Position numbers and translations under genes: made by a program. A stretch of 64,000 nt of DNA, taken from assembly GCF_900103645.1 (NCBI RefSeq), contig NZ_FNHP01000004.1, positions 62,001-126,000 of the forward strand, written 5' to 3'. Within the stretch, counting starts at the first letter, position 1. Each line of letters begins with the position of its first letter. The notes beneath the pieces were generated by a model, which made no database searches, was not told where the DNA came from, and saw only the letters and a program-made list of their open reading frames with translations. This document shows, piece after piece, positions 9,066 through 18,807 of the stretch. The stretch is from Oryzisolibacter propanilivorax (GTDB taxonomy: Bacteria; Pseudomonadota; Gammaproteobacteria; Burkholderiales; Burkholderiaceae_C).

Positions 9066-10360
9066 TCGCCACGCTGCTGTTCGTCGCCTTCCTGGCGCTG
9101 ATGTTCCTGGGCGTGCCCATCGGCGCGGCCCTGGGCCTGGCCGGCGCCACCGCCATCGCTCTGGCCAACGCCGAGACGCAGTGGTTCGGTCTGCTGGCCG
9201 TGCCGCAGAACTTCTACGCCGGCCTGGGCAAGTACCCGCTGCTGGCGATTCCGATGTTCGTGCTGGTTGGCTCGATCTTCGACCGCTCGGGCGTGGCGCT
9301 GCGGCTGGTGAACTTCGCCGTCGCCATCGTCGGGCGCGGCCCCGGCATGCTGCCGCTGGTGGCCATCTGCGTGGCCATGTTCATGGGCGGCATCTCGGGC
9401 TCGGGCCCGGCCACGGCCGCCGCCGTGGGCGGGGTGATGATCGCCGCCATGGCGCGCGCCGGCTACCCGGCGGGCTACTCGGCCAGCGTGGTCGCGGGGG
9501 CTGCCGCCACCGACATCCTGATCCCCCCGTCGGTCGCGTTCATCATCTATTCGGTGCTGGTGCCGGGCGCGTCGGTGCCGGCGCTGTTCGCTGCAGGCAT
9601 GTTCCCGGGCGTGCTGGCGGGGCTGGCGCTGATCATTCCGGCCGTCTGGCTGGCGCGGCGCCACAAGATGGGACAGCTGGAGGCGTCGCTGCCACGCCCG
9701 CCGCTCTGGCGCAGCCTGAAGGACGCCGCCTGGGGTCTGGCGGCGCCGGTGGTCATCCTGGGCGGCATGCGCATGGGCTGGTTCACGCCGACCGAGGCCG
9801 CGGTGGTGGCGGTGTTCTATGGCCTGTTCGTCGGCATGGTGGTGCACCGCACCATTCGGCTGCGCGACCTGTTCCCGATCCTGCGCGAGGCCGGCGAGCT
9901 GTCGGCGGTGATCCTGCTGGTGGTGTCGCTGGCCGGCATCTTCGCCTTCTCGCTGTCCACGCTGGGCGTGATCGACCCGGTCACGCGCGGCATCGTCGAG
10001 TCCGGCCTGGGCGAGCGCGGCGTGCTGGCGTTGATCATCGTGCTGCTGCTGTTCCTGGGCATGTTCCTGGACGGCATCTCCATCATGCTGATCTTCGTGC
10101 CGCTGATGCAGCCCATCATGCAGCACTACCAGTGGGACGTGGTGTGGTTCGGCGTGGTGCTGGTGCTGACCATTGCCGTCGGCCAGTTCACGCCGCCCAT
10201 GGCCGTCAACCTGATGGTGTCGGCGAAGATCGCCCAGGTGCGCATGGAGTCCACCACCCGCTGGGTGCTGTGGCTGGTGCTGGCGATGTGCCTGGCCATG
10301 CTGGCCGTGGTGGTCTGGCCGCAGATCGCGCTGTGGCTGCCGGCGCGGCTGGGTTATTGA
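9062..10360 (+). CDS. TRAP transporter, large permease subunit (DctM-like)
   Basis: 432-residue membrane protein with about twelve hydrophobic spans. Family motifs include FLGVPIGAALGLAG, IPMFVLVGSIFDRSG, MGGISGSGPATAAAVGG and DILIPPSVAFIIYSV. This subunit forms the ion-coupled transport channel. It is translationally coupled to DctQ and followed, after a gap containing family B palindromes, by the binding-protein gene. Confidence 0.93.
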   Translation: MIATLLFVAFLALMFLGVPIGAALGLAGATAIALANAETQWFGLLAVPQNFYAGLGKYPLLAIPMFVLVGSIFDRSGVALRLVNFAVAIVGRGPGMLPLVAICVAMFMGGISGSGPATAAAVGGVMIAAMARAGYPAGYSASVVAGAAATDILIPPSVAFIIYSVLVPGASVPALFAAGMFPGVLAGLALIIPAVWLARRHKMGQLEASLPRPPLWRSLKDAAWGLAAPVVILGGMRMGWFTPTEAAVVAVFYGLFVGMVVHRTIRLRDLFPILREAGELSAVILLVVSLAGIFAFSLSTLGVIDPVTRGIVESGLGERGVLALIIVLLLFLGMFLDGISIMLIFVPLMQPIMQHYQWDVVWFGVVLVLTIAVGQFTPPMAVNLMVSAKIAQVRMESTTRWVLWLVLAMCLAMLAVVVWPQIALWLPARLGY

Positions 10361-10372
10361 CTGATGTGTTTC

Positions 10373-10440
10373 TCCCTCTCCCGCCCTGCGGGAGAAGGAG
10401 TCGAGAGCTGCTTCACTCTCCCGCCTCGTGGGAGAGGAAG
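10373..10440 (+). repeat. Family B palindrome, two adjacent copies
   Basis: Two CTCTCCCGC..GCGGGAGA-type palindromes (about 10373-10398 and 10420-10440) lie between the TRAP large-subunit and binding-protein genes, where they could form mRNA hairpins and uncouple expression. Confidence 0.65.
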
Positions 10441-10478
10441 CCGGGATTTTCCCCATCCAACCCAAGGAGACTGAAACC

Positions 10479-11522
10479 ATGAAGCTTCGCGCTTTCCTCA
10501 CCGCCACCGCTGCCGCGGCCACGCTGCTCACCCTGGGCCTGCCCGCCGCGCACGCGCAGCAGCCCGCCGGCTACAAGAGCGAGTACCGCATGTCGCTGGT
10601 GCTGGGCACCGCCTTCCCCTGGGGCAAGGGCGGCGAGATCTGGGCCAACAAGGTCAAGGAAAAGACCAACGGCCGCATCAACATCAAGCTCTACCCCGGC
10701 GTGTCGCTGATCCAGGGCGACCAGACGCGCGAGTTCTCGGCGCTGCGCCAGGGCGTGATCGACATGGCGATTGGCTCGACCATCAACTGGTCGCCCCAGG
10801 TCAAGCAGCTCAACCTGTTCTCGCTGCCCTTCCTGTGTCCCGACTACGCCGCGGTGGACGCGGTGACGCAGGGTGACGTGGGCAAGCAGATCTTCAAGAC
10901 GCTGGAAAAGGCCGGCGTGGTGCCCCTGGCCTGGGGCGAGAACGGCTACCGTGAGATCAGCAACTCCAAGCACCCGATCAAGAGTCCGGCCGATCTGAAG
11001 GGCCTGAAGATCCGCGTGGTCGGCTCGCCACTGTTCCTGGACACCTTCACCGCCCTGGGCGCCAACCCCACGCAGATGAGCTGGGCCGACGCCCAGCCGG
11101 CCATGGCCAGTGGCGCCGTGGACGGCCAGGAAAATCCCATTTCCGTGTTCATGGCCGCCAAGCTGCACAACGTGGCGCAGAAGTACGTGACCATGTGGGG
11201 CTACATGAACGACCCGCTGGTCTTCGTCGTGAACAAGGACGTGTGGAACAGCTGGACGCCCCAGGACCGCGAGGCCGTGCGCCAGGCTGCCATCGAGGCC
11301 GGCCAGGAAGAGATCGCCATCGCCCGCAAGGGCATGGTCGAGCCCGGCAAGCCGCTGCTCAAGGAACTGGCCGCCAATGGCGTGCAGGTCACCGAGCTGA
11401 GCGCCGCCGAGCGCGAGGCCTTCGCCAAGGCCACGCGCCCGGTGTTCGACAAGTGGAAGGGCCCGATCGGCGCCGACCTGGTGAACGCCGCCGAGAAGGC
11501 CATCGCGGCACGCAAGCAGTAG
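10479..11522 (+). CDS. TRAP transporter solute-binding protein (DctP-like)
   Basis: 347-residue periplasmic protein with a clear Sec signal peptide (cleavage near AHAQQ). The DctP fold is recognisable from VLGTAFPWGKGGEIWANKVKEKTNGRI, LKGLKIRV, the signature SWADAQPAMASGAVDGQENP (this region binds the substrate carboxylate) and the KYVTMWGYMNDPLVFVVN block. The ATG at 10479 follows AAGGAGACTGAAACC. It completes the TRAP operon; the substrate is probably a carboxylate but is not determined here. Confidence 0.93.
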   Translation: MKLRAFLTATAAAATLLTLGLPAAHAQQPAGYKSEYRMSLVLGTAFPWGKGGEIWANKVKEKTNGRINIKLYPGVSLIQGDQTREFSALRQGVIDMAIGSTINWSPQVKQLNLFSLPFLCPDYAAVDAVTQGDVGKQIFKTLEKAGVVPLAWGENGYREISNSKHPIKSPADLKGLKIRVVGSPLFLDTFTALGANPTQMSWADAQPAMASGAVDGQENPISVFMAAKLHNVAQKYVTMWGYMNDPLVFVVNKDVWNSWTPQDREAVRQAAIEAGQEEIAIARKGMVEPGKPLLKELAANGVQVTELSAAEREAFAKATRPVFDKWKGPIGADLVNAAEKAIAARKQ

Positions 11523-11536
11523 CCTTGAAGCCTCAA

Positions 11537-11567
11537 CCCCCGGCGCCTGGACACCAGGCGCCGGGGG
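11537..11567 (+). terminator. Terminator-like hairpin after the TRAP operon
   Basis: Perfect 14-bp stem (CCCCCGGCGCCTGG / CCAGGCGCCGGGGG) with a 3-base loop, 14 bases after the stop. It lacks a strong T-tract. Confidence 0.65.
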
Positions 11568-11621
11568 CTGTCCGCATGGGGCATGCGGAACTGAAGCCCT
11601 GCCTGCACGCCCCGCAAGAAC

Positions 11622-11679
11622 GCTCCTGAAAATGTAGCTGGATGCCCTTTTTTTATATGGGCTAGAGCCCGTTTTCACC
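11622..11679 (+). repeat. Family A double-hairpin repeat, copy A2
   Basis: Forward copy: a degenerate GCTCCTGAAAATGTAGC hairpin, then GCCC..GGGC and the GCCCGTTTTCACC tail. Its right end encodes the last five residues and stop of the ABC exporter on the opposite strand. Confidence 0.6.
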
Positions 11680-13512
11680 ATTATTTTGCTGCAGCGCCCA
11701 CATACCGGCGTAGCGCCCGCCGGCGGCCAGCAGCGCGGTGTGCGTGCCGCGCTCGACGATGCGCCCGGCGTCCATGACCAGGATCTCGTGCGCGTCCACC
11801 ACCGTGGACAGGCGGTGGGCGATGACCAGCGTGGTCTTGCCGGCGGCGACGGCGCGCAGCTCGGCCTGGATGGCGCGCTCGTTGGCCGAGTCCAGCGCGC
11901 TGGTGGCCTCGTCGAAGATCAGCACCGGCGGGTCCTTGAGCAGCGTGCGGGCGATGGCCACGCGCTGCTTTTCGCCGCCCGACAGCTTCAGCCCGCGCTC
12001 GCCGACCTGCGTGTCGTAGCCCTGCGGCAGCGCGGCGATGAAGTCGTGGATGCGCGCCGCGCGCGCGGCCTGCTCGACCTCGGCGCGGCTGGCGCCGGGC
12101 CGGCCGTAGGCGATGTTGTAGGCGATGCTGTCGTTGAACAGCACCGTGTCCTGCGGCACGATGCCGATGGCGCGGCGCAGCGACTGCTGCGTCACGCCGC
12201 GCACGTCCTGCCCGGCGATGGACACGCGGCCACCCTGCACGTCGTAGAAGCGGTACAGCAGCCGGCTGAGCGTGCTCTTGCCCGCGCCCGACGGGCCGAC
12301 CACCGCCACCGTGCACCCGGGCGGGATCTCGAAGCTCACGCCCTGCAGGATGGGCCGCGCCGGTTCGTAGGCGAAGCGCACGTCCTCGAAGCGCACGGCG
12401 GGCGGGCCGGACAGCTGCAGCGCCGGGGCGCCGGGCGCGTCGGCCACCTCCTGCGGGCGGTCCATCAGCGTGAACATCTTGTCCAGGTCGGTCAGGTTCT
12501 GCTTGATCTCGCGGTACACCACGCCCAGGAAGTTCAGCGGGATGTAGATCTGGATCATGAAGGCGTTGACCATGACCAGGTCGCCCAGCGTCATGCGCCC
12601 GGCGGCCACACCCTCGGTCGCGCGCCACAGCATGGCCACCAGGCCGGTGGCGATGATCAGCTGCTGGCCGGCGTTCAGCAGGCTCAAGGTGCTGCGGCTT
12701 TTCAGTTGCGCGCGGCGCAGCGCCGCCAGGCTCTCGTCGTAGCGGCGCGCCTCGAACTGCTCGTTGTTGAAGTACTTGACGGTCTCGTAGTTCAGCAGCG
12801 AGTCGATGGCCTTGCCGTGCGCGGCCGAGTCGAACTGGTTGGCCTGCACGCGGAACTGGATGCGCCACTCGGTCACCCACACCGTCCAGGCGATGTAGCA
12901 AAACAGCGCCGCCAGCGTGATGCCGGCGAACCAGGCGTCGAAGCGCGTGGCCAGCACGGTGAGCACCAACAGCACCTCGATCAGCGTGGCGGCGATGTTG
13001 AACAGCGCGAACGACACCAGCGACTCTATGCCGCGCACGCCGCGCTCGATGTCGCGCGTCATGCCGCCGGTCTGGCGCTCCAGGTGAAAGCGCAGGCTCA
13101 AGGCGTGCAGGTGCTCGAACGTCTTCAGGGCGATGGAACGCGCCGCACCGTGCGTCGCCTTGGCGAAGACCAGCTCGCGCAGCTCGTTCAGCAGCGAATT
13201 GCCCAGCCGCAGCGCGCCGTAGGCCAGCAGCAGCCCCACCGGCACCACCAGCAGCGCGGCGGGGCTGCCAGGCGGCACAGTCATGGCGTCGATCAGCTGC
13301 TTGAGCAGCAGCGGCACGCCGACGTTGGCCAGCTTGGCGCCGACCAGCAGCACGATGGCCACCAGCACGCGCAGCCGGTATTGCCACAGGTAGGGCAGCA
13401 GGCGCGACAGCGTGGCCCAGTCGGTGCGCCGGGCGGCGGGATCGGAAGGGACGGGAGGGGCAGCGGAGGCAGGGCCGAAACGGCGCATGGGCAGCGGCGG
13501 CAGCGTGGGCAT
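11662..13512 (-). CDS. Atm1/HMT1-type ABC half-transporter (membrane + ATPase)
   Basis: 616 residues: a six-span transmembrane domain (about 40-330) fused to an ATPase with Walker A GPSGAGKST, signature LSGGEKQRVAIARTLL, Walker B PVLIFDEATSALDS and H-loop VIAHRLS. The motifs LNYETVKYFNNE and GVVYREIKQNLTDLDKMFTLM are hallmarks of the Atm1/HMT family, which exports glutathione-linked sulfur or metal conjugates. It acts as a homodimer in the inner membrane. The last residues (GENGL) and the stop are encoded inside a family A repeat. Confidence 0.9.
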   Translation of the reverse strand: MPTLPPLPMRRFGPASAAPPVPSDPAARRTDWATLSRLLPYLWQYRLRVLVAIVLLVGAKLANVGVPLLLKQLIDAMTVPPGSPAALLVVPVGLLLAYGALRLGNSLLNELRELVFAKATHGAARSIALKTFEHLHALSLRFHLERQTGGMTRDIERGVRGIESLVSFALFNIAATLIEVLLVLTVLATRFDAWFAGITLAALFCYIAWTVWVTEWRIQFRVQANQFDSAAHGKAIDSLLNYETVKYFNNEQFEARRYDESLAALRRAQLKSRSTLSLLNAGQQLIIATGLVAMLWRATEGVAAGRMTLGDLVMVNAFMIQIYIPLNFLGVVYREIKQNLTDLDKMFTLMDRPQEVADAPGAPALQLSGPPAVRFEDVRFAYEPARPILQGVSFEIPPGCTVAVVGPSGAGKSTLSRLLYRFYDVQGGRVSIAGQDVRGVTQQSLRRAIGIVPQDTVLFNDSIAYNIAYGRPGASRAEVEQAARAARIHDFIAALPQGYDTQVGERGLKLSGGEKQRVAIARTLLKDPPVLIFDEATSALDSANERAIQAELRAVAAGKTTLVIAHRLSTVVDAHEILVMDAGRIVERGTHTALLAAGGRYAGMWALQQNNGENGL

Positions 13513-13651
13513 GCCGCGGAGAAGAGCGGGGTCGGTCGATTGTCACTGCGTCCGCCAAAGCCTGCTGACCAGGGTGCGCATGCCGGACAATGCACGGTTT
13601 CGTTGCCCACCGCGCGTGCCTGCCCGGCCAACGCGCCCGCCTTGCGTCCCC

Positions 13652-14068
13652 ATGACCGATCATCCCGAAGTCCACCCCGAACTGCCGCGCGACAAGGAGC
13701 TGGTGCTGCGCGTCATCCCCATGCCGGCCGACACCAACAGCAACGGCGACATCTTCGGCGGCTGGGTCATGGCGCAGGTGGACCTGGCCGGCTCGGTGCT
13801 GCCCGGCCGCCTGACGCAGGGCCGCATGGCCACCGTGGCGGTGAACGAATTCATCTTCAAGCAGCCGGTGCGCGTGGGCGACCTGCTGTCGTTCTACGCC
13901 GAGATCACGCGCGTGGGCCGCACCTCGATGACGGTGCAGGTCGAGGTGTACGCGGAGGGCATCCGCACCCAGGGTCGCTACCTGAAGGTGACCGAGGCGC
14001 GCCTGACCTATGTGGCCATCGACGAGCAGGGCCGGCCACGGCCGGTGCATCCGGCGCAGCCGGCCTGA
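13652..14068 (+). CDS. yciA: Acyl-CoA thioesterase, YciA family
   Basis: 138-residue hotdog-fold thioesterase. The block MPADTNSNGDIFGGWVMAQVDLAG is diagnostic for YciA/BACH-type acyl-CoA hydrolases and contains the catalytic Asp. VAVNEFIFKQPVRVGDLLSFYAEI follows. It hydrolyses acyl-CoA to free acid and CoA in the cytoplasm and acts as a hexamer in known members. It is divergent from the Atm1-like gene and convergent with the bactofilin gene. Confidence 0.9.
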   Translation: MTDHPEVHPELPRDKELVLRVIPMPADTNSNGDIFGGWVMAQVDLAGSVLPGRLTQGRMATVAVNEFIFKQPVRVGDLLSFYAEITRVGRTSMTVQVEVYAEGIRTQGRYLKVTEARLTYVAIDEQGRPRPVHPAQPA

Positions 14069-14079
14069 GCGCGCCGGAA

Positions 14080-14119
14080 ACGACAAAGCCGCCGGGCAGG
14101 CGCCGGGCGGCTTGGTCGT
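14080..14119. terminator. Convergent hairpin between thioesterase and bactofilin genes
   Basis: Paired segments ACGAC../..GTCGT and AAGCCGCC../..GGCGGCTT form one long stem in the 85-base gap between convergent genes. It is usable from both strands but has no strong T-run. Confidence 0.5.
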
Positions 14120-14153
14120 TGCAAAGAAAGGAAAAAGAAAAGCCGGCGCCGGC

Positions 14154-14774
14154 TCAGGCCTGCAGTGCCTCCACCTCGGAGCGCGCCGGGGTACCGGTGG
14201 CGGCCACCGTGGACGGCGCGCGCGCGGCGGCCGGGGCCGGGCCGCTGCCGACCGAGATCTCGCCCGTCAGCTGGCCGCCCTCCTCGATCACCACCTTGCC
14301 GTAGCGGATCTTGCCGCTGACGCGGCCCGAGCCGAAGATCACCAGCTTCTCGCGCACGGTGAGCTGGCCGTCGAACTGGCCGTGGATCTCGGCGATGTCG
14401 ATTTCCGCGCAGCCCTTGAACGCGCCCTGCTCGGCGATGTGGATGACGCGAGAATCCATGGTCGCCTCCACCGTGCCCTCGACCACCAGCGTGTCGCAGT
14501 CGGTGATCTCCACGCCCTTGAGCTTGATGTTCGGGCCGACGGTGAGCTTGCTGCCGCCGGTGGCGGGGGCTTCGCTGCCGCTGGCAGCGGTGCTGGTGGC
14601 GGGGGTGGCGGGTGTACTGGTGTTCATGCTGGTGGTGCCGGTGGCCGGCATGGCGGCGCGGTTGGCAATGCCGCCCAGGCCGGCCGGCTGGCGGGCGGCG
14701 AAGTTGCTGTCGCTGGCGCCGGGGTTGCTGGGAACGCTATCTCGCTTGCCAAAGAAGGGATTTTGCACGGCCAT
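14154..14774 (-). CDS. Bactofilin (polymer-forming cytoskeletal protein)
   Basis: 206 residues with the bactofilin right-handed beta-helix core at about residues 75-180 (LTVGPNIKLKGVEI.DCDTLVVEGTVEA, then IHGQFDGQLTVREKLVIFGSGRVSGKIRYGKVVIEEGGQLTGEI). It is flanked by low-complexity Ala/Thr/Pro-rich tails that are typically disordered. Bactofilins self-assemble into filaments that scaffold envelope and shape factors. The ATG at 14774 has AGGAG 6 bases upstream. Confidence 0.9.
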   Translation of the reverse strand: MAVQNPFFGKRDSVPSNPGASDSNFAARQPAGLGGIANRAAMPATGTTSMNTSTPATPATSTAASGSEAPATGGSKLTVGPNIKLKGVEITDCDTLVVEGTVEATMDSRVIHIAEQGAFKGCAEIDIAEIHGQFDGQLTVREKLVIFGSGRVSGKIRYGKVVIEEGGQLTGEISVGSGPAPAAARAPSTVAATGTPARSEVEALQA

Positions 14775-14924
14775 CGGAACTCCTGAAAAAGACCGCTGCA
14801 TCCTAGGGGTCGCTTCACGCGGCAAGTGCTGGCATCAGGCAATAAAAGTAACCAAAACCCTCATTGGTTGCATGCGCTTGCAGGCTTTGCAGCGGCTTGC
14901 AGCGCAACCGGCCGTCGTCCCGCA

Positions 14925-15410
14925 TCACGAAACAATGTAGGCGGCCGCGCCGCTGGCCAACAATTCGCCCTGCGGCCCCAGGAATTCCATGCGCGTGTTG
15001 GCCACACGCGAACCCAGGCGCAGCACCTGCGCGCGCAGCTGGAACGGGCCCTTGAGTGCGGCGCGCAGGTAGTCCACGCGCAGGTCGATGGTCCCCAAGC
15101 GGGCGAAGCGCTGCAGCCGCGCCAGCGGCGCATCGGCCATGTGCCGCGCGCCCAGCGCGGCCATCACCGCCAAGCCACCGGTGGCGTCCAGCCCGGTGCT
15201 GATCACGCCGCCGTGCAGCCGCTGGTAGGTGAAATGGCCGACCAGCTCGGGGCGCATCTCCAGGTGCGCGCTGACCTGCTCGGGCGTGATGTCGTCGATG
15301 CGCAGGCCCAGCAGCTGGTTGAAGGGGATGCTCCGCTCGAACACCTCGCGCAGGCCGGAGATGAATTCAGGCTCGAACACGACGGGCGGGGATGGCAAGG
15401 TAGAGGACAT
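14925..15410 (-). CDS. PaaI/YiiD-type hotdog thioesterase
   Basis: 161-residue single hotdog domain: IPFNQLLGLRIDDITPEQVSAHLEM, then HGGVISTGLDATGGLAVMAAL (the HGG..D motif of this clan), then a strand-rich C-terminal half. It probably hydrolyses an acyl-CoA. It is the last gene of the minus-strand run of fatty-acid genes, separated from the enoyl-CoA hydratase by 354 bases that include a family A repeat, so co-transcription is uncertain. Confidence 0.85.
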   Translation of the reverse strand: MSSTLPSPPVVFEPEFISGLREVFERSIPFNQLLGLRIDDITPEQVSAHLEMRPELVGHFTYQRLHGGVISTGLDATGGLAVMAALGARHMADAPLARLQRFARLGTIDLRVDYLRAALKGPFQLRAQVLRLGSRVANTRMEFLGPQGELLASGAAAYIVS

Positions 15411-15764
15411 GAACGCCGATTGCTATTGAAAAAATAGCTTAAGGCCCTTGCAAAATAAGGGCCAGATCCAGAAAACACCGTCAATCTCGCATTCCGGGTG
15501 CGCCCGCGCCGCCCGCCGGCCGTGGCCACACCGCCGCCCCTGCCCGGGCATTCCCGGCAGAGCGCCCAGGCCCCGCCACACGGCTGCGCGCTGCCGTTGC
15601 CGGAACCCTGCGCTGGTCGACGACTCCTGCGCGGGGTGCGCAGCCGCCGCCCCAGGCGGTCTGGGTCGCTGCAAATCCCTGGACAGCTGCGGCCAGCGCG
15701 TGTGTCGCAGCCCTCTTCCCGATCCGCCGCCAGCACCCCGCGCGCCGGGGTCGCCCACAGGCGC
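15411..15764. other. 354-base gap without a recognisable gene
   Basis: Contains family A copy A3 at its left end. The remaining GC-rich sequence has several short frames on both strands, but none resembles a protein family or starts with a convincing ribosome-binding site. No RNA gene was recognised. Confidence 0.6.
15422..15477 (+). repeat. Family A double-hairpin repeat, copy A3
   Basis: Forward copy with intact first hairpin (GCTATTG..AAATAGCTT) and second hairpin (GGCCCTTG..AAGGGCC), ending in the A-rich tail. Confidence 0.75.
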
Positions 15765-16583
15765 TCAGCAGCGGCTGAAGTCCGGGTGCCGCTTGTCCAT
15801 GAAGGCGGTGAACGCCTCGCGCGCCGCCGGGCCGGCCATCAGGCGGGCGAAGCTGGCGCCTTCCTCGCGCATGCGCTCGCGGATCTGCGTGGCCTGCCCG
15901 GCCTTCATCAGGCGCTTGGTCTCGACCAGCGCCGACAGCGGCTTGGCCGCCAGCTTCCTGGCCTGCGCCTGGGCCAGCAGGTTGCATTCGGACGGCGGCA
16001 CCACGCGGTTGACCAAGCCGACCTCCAGCGCCGCCTCGGCCAGGAAGGGCTCGCCCAGCAGCAGCGCCTCGGCCGCGCGGTGGTAGCCCATCAGCTGCGG
16101 CAGCAGCAGGCTGGACGCCGCCTCGGGGCACAGCCCCAGGTTGACGAAGGGCAGCGAGAACGCGGCGTTGTCGCCGGCATAGACCAGGTCGCAGTGCAGC
16201 AGCAGCGTGGTGCCAATGCCCACGGCCGGGCCGCACACGGCGGCGACCAGCGGCTTCGGAAACTCGGCCAGCGCCTGCAGGAAGCGCCACACCGGCGCCT
16301 GCGCGTCGGGCGCTGCCGCGCCGCCGCCCTGCGCGCCCTGGCGCAGGAAGTCGGCGATGTCGTTGCCGGCGCTGAAGATCGCCATGTCGCCCTGGAAGAC
16401 GACCACGCGCACCGCCGCGTCGTCGCGCGCCGCGGCCAGCGCGTCGGCCATGGCGGCGTACATGGCCTCGGTGATGGAATTTTTCTTGTCGGCGCGGTTG
16501 AAGGTGATGGTGGTGACGCCGGCCTCGGCGTGCACCAGGATGTCCTGCGTGGCGGGGGTGGAAGCGGTCATGGTGCGGTTCAT
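15765..16583 (-). CDS. Enoyl-CoA hydratase/isomerase family protein
   Basis: 272-residue crotonase-fold enzyme: VTTITFNRADKKNSIT, the oxyanion-hole segment GDMAIFSAGNDIADF and the second oxyanion block AAVCGPAVGIGTTLLLHCDLVYAGDNA. GLCPEAASSLLLPQLMG carries Glu at one usual acid/base position, so hydratase or isomerase activity is plausible. The ATG at 16583 overlaps the upstream stop (ATGA) and is preferred for coupling, although an ATG at 16571 is also possible. It belongs with the fatty-acid oxidation genes. Confidence 0.88.
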   Translation of the reverse strand: MNRTMTASTPATQDILVHAEAGVTTITFNRADKKNSITEAMYAAMADALAAARDDAAVRVVVFQGDMAIFSAGNDIADFLRQGAQGGGAAAPDAQAPVWRFLQALAEFPKPLVAAVCGPAVGIGTTLLLHCDLVYAGDNAAFSLPFVNLGLCPEAASSLLLPQLMGYHRAAEALLLGEPFLAEAALEVGLVNRVVPPSECNLLAQAQARKLAAKPLSALVETKRLMKAGQATQIRERMREEGASFARLMAGPAAREAFTAFMDKRHPDFSRC

Positions 16584-17413
16584 TCCTTGTAGTAGACGAT
16601 CTGGTGGCTGGTGGCCAGCAGCGTGCCGGCCTGGTTCCACAGCTGGGCGCTCTGGTCGAAGAAGCCGGCGCGGAACTCCTGCGCGCGCGCCTGGGCCAGC
16701 AGGTGGCCGCTGCCGGTGCGCGCCAGCAGCGCGGCATCGGCGTGGAAGTACACCGTGAGCGAGACGGTGCCGGCCGGCACCTGCAGCGCGCGCCGGCGCC
16801 ACACGCGCGGGTAGAACACGTCGGCCAGCGCGGCCAGCGCGGGGAAGTCCAGCGGCCGCGGCGGCGCGTCGCGCACCCACAGGCACGAGGCGCTGTCGGC
16901 CTCGCGGCCGTCCCAAACCTGCGGCAGCAGGCCGCTCACCGGCCGCATCTCGTAGCGCTGCAGCCACTGCACCGGGAACATCGGCGCGATGGCCGGACAC
17001 TCGGCGGGCGACGGCACCTCGGGCATGGGGCTGTCGCTGGCGCTCCAGGTCTCGCGCCGCGCAGCCGTGAGGACGGTGGCAGTAGTCACCACTGTTTCCG
17101 GTTGGCCCGGGCCGGGCGGCTGCAGCACGCGCACCGTCCAGTGCTGGGTGGAGCGGTTGGTGCGCTCGGGCACGGCCTGCAGGGTGAACGCGCCCTCGGC
17201 CAGGGCGGCGGCGTAGTTCACGGTGAGGGCCACCGGCTCGCCCAGCGCCTCGGGGTGGCGCAGCACGGCCGCCAGCACCGTGGCGGCGCTGATGCCGCCA
17301 TAGGGCCCGACCATGTTCCAGTAGGCGGCGCTGGTGTGGCCGGTGTAGTGGCCAGGCGCCTGGGCGGTGAGGGCCAGGGCCTGGTCGAGTGGGTGCGGTT
17401 GCTCGTCGGTCAT
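16580..17413 (-). CDS. TesB-like double-hotdog acyl-CoA thioesterase
   Basis: 277 residues with two hotdog halves. The first contains GHTSAAYWNMVGPYGGISAATVLAAVLRHP and VALTVNYAAALAEGAFTL. The second runs from about residue 165 to the end (CLWVRDAPPRPLDFPALAALADVFYPRV, then VSLTVYFHAD). This is the TesB/PF13622 type. It is translationally coupled to the following hydratase and lies downstream of the thiolase, so it probably removes CoA from acyl chains during fatty-acid turnover. Confidence 0.85.
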   Translation of the reverse strand: MTDEQPHPLDQALALTAQAPGHYTGHTSAAYWNMVGPYGGISAATVLAAVLRHPEALGEPVALTVNYAAALAEGAFTLQAVPERTNRSTQHWTVRVLQPPGPGQPETVVTTATVLTAARRETWSASDSPMPEVPSPAECPAIAPMFPVQWLQRYEMRPVSGLLPQVWDGREADSASCLWVRDAPPRPLDFPALAALADVFYPRVWRRRALQVPAGTVSLTVYFHADAALLARTGSGHLLAQARAQEFRAGFFDQSAQLWNQAGTLLATSHQIVYYKE

Positions 17414-17514
17414 GGCTGGCGAGTGTGCCGGGGGACGGGACCGACGCGCGTCATGCCGGCGACGCGGGTGGGGCGCGCCGGGCGGGCGAAAGATCGCAGC
17501 TGATCGCTACTTTT

Positions 17515-17562
17515 TTCATAGCTGCAAGCCCATGTTTCGTCACGACATGCGGCTGTTTTGGC
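17515..17562 (+). repeat. Family A repeat, copy A4 (degenerate)
   Basis: First hairpin present as GCTACTTTTTTCATAGC followed by TGCAAGCCC; the second hairpin is decayed but the GGCTGTTTTGGCC tail remains. Confidence 0.55.
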
Positions 17563-17610
17563 CGATATTCTTCTGTGCACCGCCCTGGTCTCGCCCGCAT
17601 CGGCGCGCTG

Positions 17611-18803
<1,193 letters not shown>

Positions 18804-18807
<4 letters not shown>

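Noticed and set aside
11686-14304. 872-codon plus-strand frame opposite the Atm1-like gene
   Set aside because: Antisense shadow caused by high GC in third positions; it also runs through the yciA promoter, the thioesterase gene in another frame and the end of the bactofilin gene.
15423-15758. Short overlapping minus-strand frames before the enoyl-CoA hydratase
   Set aside because: No family, no start signal, and they begin or end in a family A repeat; treated as non-coding gap.
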